The notes: generated by a model not told the origin, from the letters alone. 50,122 nucleotides of DNA from Oribacterium sp. NK2B42 (GCF_000424445.1 NZ_KE384189.1:1-50122); one strand, 5' to 3'. Shown: positions 42,520-50,122, counted from the stretch's first letter. Numbers and translations are program-made.

Positions 42520-42908
42520 CTTGGGTATCATAAAAAAACAGCCAATATGACTCATAACATGTGACTTCATGCCGTAGTTTAACGGATTACAATGGATGCC
42601 TGTCGGTTCTGAGCTTCTAATACTCCAAACTATCAGATGATAAATAAAAAAAGTATAAACTTAGAGTATTGCTTACGATTATGAGCAATGTTGGTGAAAT
42701 TCCATGAATACTAATGAAATATAATGGAATGGATTGAGACGAGATTTTTACTTTTGACGAAAGTAACATAATTGAATTAATTTTTGGCCATTTTACAAAT
42801 TGAGAATAAGTCGTCGATTTTATATCATGGCTTTGCGAGTTGAAAATGACTCGGTTGTAAAGGTTTTTATTTAACAAATATACATTTAAGAAAGTGAGGA
42901 TTTCACAA
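42520..42908. other. Leader region of garR
   Basis: About 390 AT-rich bases with no gene seen. Late in it TTGTAA (about 42856) and TATACA (about 42880) form a weak promoter pair with 18-base spacing. No clear copy of the LysR box was found. Confidence 0.45.
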
Positions 42909-43796
42909 ATGAAAGTTGGTTTTCTTGGACTTGGTATCATGGGACGCCCGATGGCAAAGAATCTTGTAAAGGCCGGTCACGAGCTTATGGTTTATGACTT
43001 CAACCAGGAGGCAGTAAACGATCTTGTTGCCTGTGGTGCTAAGGCCGGTACATGCGGTAAGGATCTTGCTGAGTTCGCTGACGTAGTTATCACTATGGTT
43101 CCTAACTCACCTCATGTTCGTGCAGCTGTATTTAACGAGAAGGGTCTTGCTGAGGGCTTCCGTAAGGGTGAGTCAGTTCTTATCGATATGTCATCTATCG
43201 ACCCGGTTGAGTCAAAGAAGATTTCAGCTGATCTTGAGAAGATCGGTGTAGATATGCTTGATGCTCCTGTATCAGGTGGAGAGCCAAAGGCTATCGACGG
43301 AACACTTTCTGTAATGGTTGGTGGCAAGAAGGAGACATTTGATAAGTACTATGACATGCTTATGGTTATGGCAGGTTCTGTAGTTTATGTTGGACCTATC
43401 GGTTCAGGTAATGTTGCTAAGCTTGCTAACCAGATGATCGTTGCTGCAAACATCGGTATCGTTGCAGAGGCTCTTACATTTGCAAAGAAGGCAGGAACAG
43501 ATCCTGAGCTTGTATATCAGGCTATCCGCGGCGGCCTTGCAGGTTCAACAGTTCTTGATGCTAAGGCTCCTATGATGCTTTCAGGAAACTACAAGCCTGG
43601 TTTCAGAATCGATCTTCACATTAAGGATCTTACAAATGCTCTTAATGCTTCACATGCTATCAACATGCCTGTTCCTATGACAGCTCATATGATGGAAGTT
43701 ATGCAGGAGCTTAAGAACCACGATGAGGGTTCATGTGACCACGACGATATCGTTAAGTACTACGAGAGAATCTCAGGAACATCAATCGTTAAGTAA
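42909..43796 (+). CDS. garR: 2-hydroxy-3-oxopropionate (tartronate semialdehyde) reductase
   Basis: 295 residues from ATG 42909 with GAGGA upstream (a GTG at 42894 is less likely). NAD(P)-binding motif GLGIMGRPMAKN at 7-18; substrate signature DAPVSGGEPKAIDGTLSVMV (118-137); catalytic Lys171 in GNVAKLANQ; C-terminal DLHIKDLTNAL. These match E. coli GarR very closely. It reduces tartronate semialdehyde to D-glycerate. It is followed by the DapA-family gene 67 bases later, which should supply its substrate. Its codon choice is that of a well-expressed gene. Confidence 0.94.
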   Translation: MKVGFLGLGIMGRPMAKNLVKAGHELMVYDFNQEAVNDLVACGAKAGTCGKDLAEFADVVITMVPNSPHVRAAVFNEKGLAEGFRKGESVLIDMSSIDPVESKKISADLEKIGVDMLDAPVSGGEPKAIDGTLSVMVGGKKETFDKYYDMLMVMAGSVVYVGPIGSGNVAKLANQMIVAANIGIVAEALTFAKKAGTDPELVYQAIRGGLAGSTVLDAKAPMMLSGNYKPGFRIDLHIKDLTNALNASHAINMPVPMTAHMMEVMQELKNHDEGSCDHDDIVKYYERISGTSIVK

Positions 43797-43863
43797 ATAA
43801 ATGTCTAATGTCAGCCCTTTTGAAAAAACATGGGCTGACATTCTTTTAAGGAAAGGTCTATAG

Positions 43864-44763
43864 ATGAATACAGATTTTATAAAGGGCGTAGTGGTGCCTA
43901 TCATCACAGTAATCGATAAGGATGAAAAGATCGATGAGGCAGGAATGCGTAAGCAGGTTGATTATGTTATCAACGGTGGAATGCACGGAATTCTTGCTTT
44001 CGGTTCTAATGGTGAGTTCTATCAGCTTGAGGAAGACGAGATGGAGAGAGGCCTTAAGATCATGGTTGATCAGGCCGCAGGAAGAGTTCCTGTTTACTTC
44101 GGTATCGGCGCTATCAATACAAAGAAGTGCATCCGCCTTGCAAAGATGGCAGCAGCAAACGGTGCTGCATGTGTATCTATTCTTCAGCCAATGTTCCTGA
44201 AGCCTACACATGACGAGCTTTTCAATCATTTTAAGGCTATAGCTGAGGCTATTCCTGAGACTCCGGTACTCCTTTACAATAACCCCGGCCGTGTTGGCTA
44301 CGGTATGACTGCTGATTTCGTAACAGAGATCGCTCATGCGGTCCCTAACATTGTTGGTATGAAGGATACTTCAGGAGATATCACTCTTACAGAGGAATGC
44401 ATTCGCAGAAACCGTGATGTGAACTTCAAGGTATTCGGCGGAAAGGACACACTTCTTTTTGCATCAATGTGTGTAGGTGCAGTTGGCGGTGTATGTACAG
44501 CAGGAAACTTCATGCCTGAGCTTATCGGTGCAGTTTATGAGAAGTATGTAGCAGGTGATTTCGAGGGTTCACGTGAGGCTCAGTTCAAGCTTAATCCTGT
44601 AAGACTTGCTATGGATAAGGCTTCATTCCCGGTTGCTGCAAAGGATATGGCTAATATCCGCGGCGAGAATGTGGGGGATCCTTACCTGCCGTCACTTCCG
44701 ACAACTAATGAGGCTACTCTTGAGCTTTTCAAGAAGGTTATGAAGGAAGCGGGGCTTATTTAA
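43864..44763 (+). CDS. DapA-family lyase, probable 5-keto-4-deoxyglucarate aldolase or dehydratase
   Basis: 299 residues, class I aldolase TIM barrel of the DHDPS/NAL group. Schiff-base Lys167 in VGMKDTSGD; Tyr138 in LLYNNPGRVGYG; the GSNGEF motif (48-53) replaces the GTTGE of DapA. Family members acting on acid-sugar products are 2-keto-3-deoxy-acid aldolases or KdgD (decarboxylating dehydratase). The adjacent garR needs tartronate semialdehyde, and no ketoglutarate-semialdehyde dehydrogenase is present in the window, so an aldolase role in place of the usual GarL (HpcH family) is the better guess. The ATG at 43864 has AAGGAAAGG upstream. Confidence 0.82.
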   Translation: MNTDFIKGVVVPIITVIDKDEKIDEAGMRKQVDYVINGGMHGILAFGSNGEFYQLEEDEMERGLKIMVDQAAGRVPVYFGIGAINTKKCIRLAKMAAANGAACVSILQPMFLKPTHDELFNHFKAIAEAIPETPVLLYNNPGRVGYGMTADFVTEIAHAVPNIVGMKDTSGDITLTEECIRRNRDVNFKVFGGKDTLLFASMCVGAVGGVCTAGNFMPELIGAVYEKYVAGDFEGSREAQFKLNPVRLAMDKASFPVAAKDMANIRGENVGDPYLPSLPTTNEATLELFKKVMKEAGLI

Positions 44764-44770
44764 ATAATAC

Positions 44771-44923
44771 GAAAAATCAAGGGACGTGCGCCGGCCCACT
44801 CGATTGAAAAGACATCCGGTCAGTTATGTTCGCCCCTGTCACACTGACGTGTGTCATGGTCGTACATAACTGACCGGATGTCTTTTCAACTCGCAAGCCT
44901 AGGCACCCGTCCCTTGATTTTTC
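44771..44923. repeat. Nested palindromic element, copy B (153 bp)
   Basis: P1 GAAAAATCAAGGGACG (44771-44786) / CGTCCCTTGATTTTTC (44908-44923); P2 26 bp perfect (44804-44829 / 44864-44889), again starting TTGAAA and ending ATGT; P3 CACAC-TGAC-GTGTG (44840-44853), flanked by 10 nt on each side. The boxes CGCCGGCCCAC and ACTCGCAAGCCTAGGCA are identical to copy A, while the P2 core (AGACATCCGGTCAGTT) and P3 differ with both strands changed together. It lies between the DapA-family gene and the aldo/keto reductase. Confidence 0.85.
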
Positions 44924-45043
44924 TCACGTTATGGTAAAATATACTACTTATTATGCTGTAAAAAGTCTATGGAGCCGATTAGATGTGCATCAGCATGTCA
45001 GAAATAAACGGCAAAAAATATGCGTTTATGGTGGAGGTCTAAT

Positions 45044-45898
45044 ATGAAGCACGAAGTGAAGTTAGCGAATGGGGTGACGGTTCCGGCGCTGGGGCAGGGG
45101 ACCTGGTATCTGGGAGAGAACCGTTTTCAGAGAAAAAGAGAGATAGAGGGTATAAGACAGGGTGTTGAAGCGGGAATGACTCTGATCGATACTGCTGAGA
45201 TGTACGGAAGCGGTGCGGCAGAGGATATGCTGGGAGAGGCTATCAGCACTCTTGACAGAAGTAAGCTGTATCTGGTTTCAAAGGTACTTCCCAATAATGC
45301 GGGCGGCAGCCGGATGCGTCAGGCTCTGAAGGGCAGTCTTTCACGTATGGGAGTCGATTATCTTGACCTTTATCTTTATCACTGGAGAGGTTCATATCCT
45401 TTATATGAGACTGTTTCAAGACTTGAAGAGTTAAAGGCTGAGGGTCTCATTAAGGCATGGGGCGTTTCCAATTTTGATATCGATGATATGGAGGAGCTTT
45501 GGAGGATTCCTGAGGGAAGAAACTGTCTTGTGAATCAGGTGCTTTATCACACAGGTTCACGTGGAATTGAGTTTTCACTTCTTCCCTGGATGGTGGAGCA
45601 TGATGTTGCTTTGATGTCATACTGTCCGCTGGCTCAGGCTGGTTCTCTGAGACGTGGTCTTTTCCAGAATAAGACTCTTCAGGAGCTGGCAGCCAGGCAT
45701 GGAGTTACTGTCCCTGAAATCATGCTTGCCTGGAACATAAGAAACGGTCACACCATTGCAATCCCTAGAAGTTCGAAACCTGAGCATACTATGTCCAATG
45801 CTCATGCCGACAACATTGACCTTACAGCGGAGGAACTCGTCATGATCGATATGGCATATCCGAAGCCGACACATAAGGAATATCTCGATATGCAATAA
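45044..45898 (+). CDS. Aldo/keto reductase
   Basis: 284 residues from ATG 45044 (GTGGAGG upstream; the earlier in-frame start at 45020 has none). Catalytic tetrad visible: Asp49 and Tyr54 in LIDTAEMYGSG, Lys80 in YLVSKVLP, His113 in LYLYHWRG. The NADPH-binding C-terminal IPRSSKPEHTMSNAH is present. It is close to the YeaE-like group. The substrate is unknown; reduction of a sugar or semialdehyde from the preceding pathway is plausible. A second, nearly identical copy begins at 50052. Confidence 0.92.
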   Translation: MKHEVKLANGVTVPALGQGTWYLGENRFQRKREIEGIRQGVEAGMTLIDTAEMYGSGAAEDMLGEAISTLDRSKLYLVSKVLPNNAGGSRMRQALKGSLSRMGVDYLDLYLYHWRGSYPLYETVSRLEELKAEGLIKAWGVSNFDIDDMEELWRIPEGRNCLVNQVLYHTGSRGIEFSLLPWMVEHDVALMSYCPLAQAGSLRRGLFQNKTLQELAARHGVTVPEIMLAWNIRNGHTIAIPRSSKPEHTMSNAHADNIDLTAEELVMIDMAYPKPTHKEYLDMQ

Positions 45899-45915
45899 CA
45901 TAATGATTTTGTAAG

Positions 45916-45928
45916 GGGGTCAGACCCC
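45916..45928. repeat. Short palindrome GGGGTCAGACCCC
   Basis: A 13-base perfect palindrome just after the aldo/keto reductase. This motif recurs widely between bacterial genes and is thought to be REP-like; here it may serve as a weak terminator. Confidence 0.5.
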
Positions 45929-46027
45929 AATGTGGGAGAGCTCACGCTGATGAGTACGAAATAGATAAAAACCGTATCAAAACGCGGAGTTCTTTGACAG
46001 ACATCTGAAAGGTGAATAAATCGTAAC

Positions 46028-46102
46028 ATAACTTCAGCGGACTTCCTTCGCAATAGCTCATGCCTCGGATGGACTATTGCGGAGGAAGTCCGCTGAAGTT
46101 AT
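46028..46102. repeat. Long simple hairpin (29-bp arms, copy E)
   Basis: ATAACTTCAGCGGACTTCCT... (46028-46056) pairs along all 29 positions with 46074-46102 except for one G-U, around a 17-nt loop. There are no conserved boxes of copies A-C. It sits between the aldo/keto reductase and the next lysR. Confidence 0.8.
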
Positions 46103-46217
46103 ATTTCAGTACGCTTCATTCTGTAAATCAGAGTGTTTTGTGTTAAAATATTTTCAGTAACAGGTAGACTTTTCAGCTTCCGGATTTGCCATTACTGAAG
46201 AACGAGGATTTTAATCA

Positions 46218-47132
46218 ATGAACATAAGGGATATTATATATATTACGTCTATTGCAGAAGCAGGCAGTATTGGAAAAGCAGCTGAGAAACTTTTTGTTGC
46301 GCAGCCATCGCTTAGCAAGTGTGTAAAAAAAGTAGAGAAGGAATATGATATTTCGTTGTTCAAGCGTGTTAAGGGAGTATCAGTCAAGTTGACAAAAGAA
46401 GGAGAACTTTTTTTGGAAATGGCGAGAGATATAGTAATATCTCATTCTAGGTTTGAAGAACAACTAAGAAGGCTTAAACAACAGAGAGATACGTTGGTTT
46501 TGGGATTGACATATCAGAGAACAGTATGCTTAGCGGGAACCATTTTAGAAAAATTCTACAGAGAAAATCCGCAACAGATATTACAAATTCAAACCAGAGA
46601 CACTCAAAGTTTGAAATATGGATTGTTGGATCAATCTTTGGATGCAGTAATCCTTGCAACATTAGATAGAGAGGATTATATGCATTATGAGCCTCTGCAA
46701 GACGTTTGTGTTGGAGTCAGACTACGTACAGGGAGTCCACTGGCTAAAAAAGCTTGTTTTGTGGATGGGATAAAATACCCTGTATTGCGTCTTGAAGATC
46801 TCAAGAATGAAACATTCACGGTTAATGCGCCTGGTAGTTCCAGCAGAAATATAGTTGAAAGAATGCTAAAGCAGAATGAGGTGTCTCTGGAAATAATGGA
46901 TGTTACAAACAGTCAAAGCAGAGCTGCTATGGTTAAGTCCGGGATAGCCAGTACTTTTGTTCCTGTAGAAAAGAATGGTTGGAATAGTTCTGACAAGAAA
47001 GAGAATCTCTATTTGATACATCCGGAGCAAAATATAAATTATCAGGTATACTTGACATGTTTAAATGAATTTTACAATACAGCGTCATATATACGTCTCA
47101 TTAATGTGGTAAAGGCCATTTTTATGCAGTAG
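46218..47132 (+). CDS. LysR-type regulator next to SLC13-like permease
   Basis: 304 residues. HTH region MNIRDIIYITSIAEAGSIGK then AAEKLFVAQPSLSKCVKKVE. The sensor domain is unlike the three aldarate LysRs. Codon use is more A/T-ended than in its neighbours upstream. It is transcribed in the same direction as the permease but separated by a terminator. The usual divergent partner is missing, which may mean that it regulates the permease from an upstream position or acts elsewhere. Confidence 0.9.
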   Translation: MNIRDIIYITSIAEAGSIGKAAEKLFVAQPSLSKCVKKVEKEYDISLFKRVKGVSVKLTKEGELFLEMARDIVISHSRFEEQLRRLKQQRDTLVLGLTYQRTVCLAGTILEKFYRENPQQILQIQTRDTQSLKYGLLDQSLDAVILATLDREDYMHYEPLQDVCVGVRLRTGSPLAKKACFVDGIKYPVLRLEDLKNETFTVNAPGSSSRNIVERMLKQNEVSLEIMDVTNSQSRAAMVKSGIASTFVPVEKNGWNSSDKKENLYLIHPEQNINYQVYLTCLNEFYNTASYIRLINVVKAIFMQ

Positions 47133-47146
47133 ACTCCAGATGACAT

Positions 47147-47177
47147 GAAAAGCTCGCTACAAAGTAGCGAGCTTTTC
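47147..47177 (+). terminator. Terminator of the fourth lysR
   Basis: Perfect 14-bp stem GAAAAGCTCGCTAC (47147-47160) / GTAGCGAGCTTTTC (47164-47177), loop AAA. Confidence 0.85.
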
Positions 47178-47375
47178 TGTACAAAAAAATGTATACAATC
47201 AGGTGCAAACTCATGCCAAATAGCTATGAGTTTCACGTTATGTGATATTGGACACATTGAGGTACGACTAATTAGAATAATCTCATCAAAGGTACCAAAA
47301 ATAATATTTAAAGGCAGTCTTGACTTGTACAAAAACCTGCATGCGATTAAAAAAGAAAAAGGAGAACAAGTAATA

Positions 47376-48698
47376 ATGACTATTCAAATGATACTATGTC
47401 TGGCGATTTTGATATTTATGATGTTGGGCTATGTGTTTGGAAAAAAATTCAAAATATCCAACGGCGCAGTTGCTATGATGGCAATTCTTATGATTGATAT
47501 AACTGGTATATTGCCGTCAAAAACTATAGTGGCGGATATTCTCACGTCTAATTCGATTCAAATCATATGTATGTTTATTATAGCCGCAGGTTTTAGCAGA
47601 ACTCAGGCTGTAAAGAAAGTAACTCAACTTGTATATAAAGTAAGTGGTGGTAGATTTACTGTCATGCTTGCGGGATATGCGATTTTGACATTTGCGCTTG
47701 TCAACCTTGGACTTCTTCCTACAACGGCATTTGCTATCATTGGACCATTGGCAGTATGTTGTTGTGATGATTTTAATGTAAGTCCTTCTAAGATGATTTT
47801 TCCGCTTGCACTTGTAGATATCGCTGGATGCGGAGTAGTACCGCTCAGTGTTGCTGCAACTACCTATGCATCGCAAAATGCCTATCTTGAAAGTTACGGT
47901 TATACAGATTACGCAATGACTTTACTTGACCCCATGAAGGGGCGGCTTCCTATAGCACTGATGATAATGATCTATGCTATCTTTTTTGCACCTAAATTAT
48001 GTCCAGATCAGCCTTCGGCGGAGATCAATATTGGTGTAGCTGATGCAAAGAAAAAGAATAAGGAAGAGCTTCCGCCACTTGATCCGGTAAGGGAAGCCTT
48101 GGGATATATTATTTTTGCGGTTGTTACATTTTGTCTCATTTTCCAAAGTCAGCTGGGCGATATAAAAGCCTGGGAAATAGCATTTGCAGGCGCTACGATA
48201 GTCATGTTTACCGGTGTTCTTACACCTAAAGAGGGTATCAAAGCAATTCCTATGCGTATCATCCTGATGTTGGCTGCAGCGGGTGTTGTTGGAGGCGCTA
48301 TGGTGGAATGTGGCCTTGGCGAAGTTATAGGTGATGTCCTTGCCGCTTTAGTTGGAAACACAAGAAATGGTTATATAATTGGCGGAATGTTTTTCTTTAT
48401 ACCATTCATAATGACTCAATTTATGAACAATACCAGTGTAGGTCAGATTTTTACGCCTATCGTGATTCTTACATGTCAGTCATTGCATTGTAATCCTGTG
48501 GGACCTTTGCTTCTTCTTTTTTGCGCAAGACAGAGTGCATTCTGGACACCGGCTTCAACCGGAACTATAGCTCTTGCTGTAGGACTTGGAGGTTATGATC
48601 AGAAAGATCTCATTAAGATGAGTTGGATTCCAAGTCTTATCATCGGAATATTTGGTGTATTGTGGATCATGACTATATTTCCGGCTTACACAGCATGA
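47376..48698 (+). CDS. SLC13/DASS-like ion-transporter-family permease
   Basis: 440 residues from ATG 47376, preceded by AAAGGAGAAC; the frame is open from 47145 but that stretch contains the upstream terminator and no ribosome site. About 11 membrane segments. Re-entrant-loop-like motifs: NLGLLPTTAFAIIGPLAVCC in the first half and FMNNTSVGQIFTPIVI with TPASTGTIALAVGLGG in the second, resembling the SNT-type loops of the divalent anion/Na symporters and ArsB-NhaD group. A carboxylate substrate such as a dicarboxylate or aldarate fits the neighbourhood but is not proven. Confidence 0.8.
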   Translation: MTIQMILCLAILIFMMLGYVFGKKFKISNGAVAMMAILMIDITGILPSKTIVADILTSNSIQIICMFIIAAGFSRTQAVKKVTQLVYKVSGGRFTVMLAGYAILTFALVNLGLLPTTAFAIIGPLAVCCCDDFNVSPSKMIFPLALVDIAGCGVVPLSVAATTYASQNAYLESYGYTDYAMTLLDPMKGRLPIALMIMIYAIFFAPKLCPDQPSAEINIGVADAKKKNKEELPPLDPVREALGYIIFAVVTFCLIFQSQLGDIKAWEIAFAGATIVMFTGVLTPKEGIKAIPMRIILMLAAAGVVGGAMVECGLGEVIGDVLAALVGNTRNGYIIGGMFFFIPFIMTQFMNNTSVGQIFTPIVILTCQSLHCNPVGPLLLLFCARQSAFWTPASTGTIALAVGLGGYDQKDLIKMSWIPSLIIGIFGVLWIMTIFPAYTA

Positions 48699-48812
48699 AT
48701 TTGAATACGGAAAATGAAGATAAGAATTAGGTCATTCAACCGACTTATAGATAGAATTATTTGCCAAAATTGTAAAATACATATGCTTAAAGAGAAATGA
48801 AAGGGATTATAA

Positions 48813-49727
48813 ATGAGTGAAGATTATAAAACAGAGATAATATCCTGTTCTTTAAAGATTAGATGGATATCTGTTCAATGCTACGAGATAGTGCTGCCTA
48901 ATGGAAAAGTTATTGTAACAGATCCATTTTACCTGGATGCATCAAAATATGATGGGATAACTGATCTTAGCAAAAGTCAAAAAATGGAAAGGGATATTTA
49001 TTCACAGACTGGTTTTTCTGTTGATGATTTTACAGGTGCCGATTATATTATCTTGAATCATGTTCATGGAGATCATTGTAATCTTGTTGGTGAACTTTGG
49101 AACAAGTTTTACGGCAGAGTGCTGTGTCCGGCAGGATGCTGCGAAGAACTGGCGAGAACATTTGATATACCATATGGGACAATATATCCTTTGTATCCAG
49201 GTAATACTTATTATTTTGATGATTTTACATTAAAAACATATCCGGGAGCCCACGATAACAGATCTTTCAGAGAAGGCAGGTTTCGCAGGCCGAGTGATCC
49301 GGGTAACCTTACAGGAGGGCTTGAGGGATTTGGTGTTCCATGTCCGACTCGACTTGGAGCACTGGGGTCAATCTTTAATATGAATTTTATGATTGAAACC
49401 CATGAGAATTTCAAAATAGATTTTTCTGCAGGACGTGACTATGAGGAACATGTAAAGCATATGACTGAGGAAAAGCCCAATCTTATGCTTCGCCACAGAA
49501 TCAGAAGCTATAGCCCTGAATATTGTGCTCAGCAGATCTTAGATATGGGGGCGCAGTTGATGATGCCGTTACATCACAATAATGCAAGAGCTTCCAGAGA
49601 AGATCTCAATGAATACTTTAGTAAGGTGAATGAAATTCTTTCAAGTAAAGGAAGCCCTTCCAGAGCCTTTAATCCCGAACCATATCGCTGGTATAGTGTA
49701 AATCTTTCAATAGTAGCTAACGATTAG
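48813..49727 (+). CDS. Metallo-beta-lactamase-fold hydrolase (UlaG-like)
   Basis: 304 residues. Zinc motif HVHGDH at 83-88 (ILNHVHGDHCNLVG). Strand-rich start IRWISVQCYEIVLPNGKVIV with TDPF, as in UlaG-type lactonases; PGAHDNR near 150, and MMPLHHNN near 255 provides a late His pair. It is not close to the B3-like hydrolase at 41596. UlaG opens ascorbate 6-phosphate lactone; a sugar-acid lactone is a reasonable but unproven substrate. It follows the SLC13-like permease by 114 bases. Ribosome site GAAAGGG. Confidence 0.8.
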   Translation: MSEDYKTEIISCSLKIRWISVQCYEIVLPNGKVIVTDPFYLDASKYDGITDLSKSQKMERDIYSQTGFSVDDFTGADYIILNHVHGDHCNLVGELWNKFYGRVLCPAGCCEELARTFDIPYGTIYPLYPGNTYYFDDFTLKTYPGAHDNRSFREGRFRRPSDPGNLTGGLEGFGVPCPTRLGALGSIFNMNFMIETHENFKIDFSAGRDYEEHVKHMTEEKPNLMLRHRIRSYSPEYCAQQILDMGAQLMMPLHHNNARASREDLNEYFSKVNEILSSKGSPSRAFNPEPYRWYSVNLSIVAND

Positions 49728-49754
49728 TATACCCCCTTCCCCCTTAAGGGTATA
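49728..49754 (+). terminator. Weak hairpin directly after the UlaG-like gene
   Basis: TATACCC (49728-49734) / GGGTATA (49748-49754) starts right after the stop codon, followed by TTTAG. Confidence 0.4.
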
Positions 49755-49816
49755 TTTAGCTGAATAAGGAGATTGAGAAAAACTTATAACGAAATCAGTA
49801 TTTCTAATCTGACTAA

Positions 49817-49846
49817 GAGCATGGTACTCTGTACTGTGCTCATTTT
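49817..49846 (+). terminator. Intrinsic terminator
   Basis: GAGCATGGTAC (49817-49827) / GTACTGTGCTC (49831-49841), loop TCT, then ATTTTTG. The central TG/TG mismatch is symmetrical. Confidence 0.65.
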
Positions 49847-50011
49847 TGTGCTAAAATACAAAAATGAAACAAGATGAAATAATTTGAAATCAATATTACA
49901 TGTCAAGGGCTTAATAAAATTGAGATATAAGCAATCAGGTCGGAATCAGAATGAATTTACGTAGTGTATGCTCAATAAATTAGAAGCATTTAAATTATTT
50001 GATAAAATAGA

Positions 50012-50038
50012 GTTATGAAGGAAGCCGGGCTTATCTGA
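50012..50038 (+). pseudogene. 3' scrap of a DapA-family gene before the second aldo/keto reductase
   Basis: GTTATGAAGGAAGCCGGGCT followed by TATCTGA encodes VMKEAGLI and a stop. This is the exact C-terminus of the DapA-family protein ending at 44763 (VMKEAGLI), with three third-base differences. Upstream of 50012 the match is lost. The stop lies 13 bases before the second aldo/keto reductase start. Confidence 0.65.
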
Positions 50039-50051
50039 TCGGAGGATTCAT

Positions 50052-50122
50052 ATGCGGCATGAAGTGAAGTTAGCGAATGGGGTGACGGTTCCGGCGCTGG
50101 GGCAGGGGACCTGGTATCTGGG
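50052..50122 (+). CDS. Aldo/keto reductase, second copy (cut by window end)
   Basis: The 23 complete codons visible read M-R-H-E-V-K-L-A-N-G and on through WYL, matching the copy at 45044 at all residues except Arg for Lys at position 2. From base 50060 on the DNA is identical as far as it can be seen. Ribosome site GGAGG at 50041-50045. The rest of the gene is outside the window, so its integrity is unknown. Confidence 0.85.
   Translation, partial: MRHEVKLANGVTVPALGQGTWYL

Noticed and set aside
47145-47375. 77-codon N-terminal extension of the SLC13-like permease
   Set aside because: It contains the upstream lysR terminator and no ribosome site; ATG 47376 with AAAGGAGAAC is the better start.
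1-50122. tRNA or rRNA genes
   Set aside because: No cloverleaf with GTTCRAAT-type T-loop or rRNA-like stretch was noticed by eye; a tRNAscan-SE run would settle it.

Overview
The window reads as chromosome of a low-GC, anaerobic, saccharolytic Firmicute, most likely a rumen or gut Lachnospiraceae of the Butyrivibrio/Pseudobutyrivibrio kind. The grounds are a SCIFF (six-cysteine) peptide with its radical SAM maturase, a PPi-type phosphofructokinase, a DUF975 protein, alanine/threonine-rich lipoprotein linkers after the lipobox, GGAGG ribosome binding sites and compact intrinsic terminators. No rRNA, tRNA or CRISPR array was seen. The taxon is an inference from gene families.

Layout. 1-140: tail of an IS1380-type transposase. 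0.5-5.3 kb: flavin split-barrel protein, SseB-like protein, SCIFF peptide, its maturase, and an overlapping Orn/Lys/Arg-type decarboxylase. 5.4-7.2 kb: an IS605-type element with a gutted tnpA, an intact tnpB and a 68-codon ORF of unknown function, flanked by degenerate 54-bp repeats. 7.8-9 kb: GltD/NfnB-like flavoprotein. 9.2-13.1 kb: fructose operon fruR-fruK-fruA behind a cluster of FruR-like half-sites. 13.7-19.8 kb: small membrane protein, uridine-kinase-like protein, Tex, an ABC-F ATPase that lacks the arm of its first domain, and a DUF3237 protein.

20-45 kb is mainly an aldarate (galactarate/glucarate) utilisation region. It holds garD, two almost identical gudD genes, a third divergent gudD-like gene, two complete TctABC-type transporters in different gene orders, garR, a DapA-family lyase, an aldo/keto reductase, a cytosolic B3-like metallo-hydrolase and three related LysR regulators. 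The inferred flow is: aldarates enter by TctABC; GarD and GudD dehydrate galactarate and glucarate to 5-keto-4-deoxyglucarate; the DapA-family enzyme probably cleaves this to pyruvate and tartronate semialdehyde; GarR reduces the latter to glycerate. A common AGTTTTACTTA-like box sits ahead of garD, gudD1, tctBAC and tctCBA, so they probably form one LysR regulon. PAP2, DUF975 and PPi-PFK genes interrupt the region. 46-50 kb: a fourth LysR, an SLC13-like permease, a second metallo-hydrolase, and the start of a second copy of the aldo/keto reductase preceded by a scrap of the DapA-family gene.

The most unusual signal is a set of long nested palindromes downstream of genes. Two of them (13226-13378 and 44771-44923) are exactly 153 bp with identical stem and loop geometry. 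Their unpaired segments are the same, but their stem arms differ in sequence while staying perfectly complementary. A third (33157-33425) and perhaps a fourth (17174-17403) look like relatives. I do not recognise the family.
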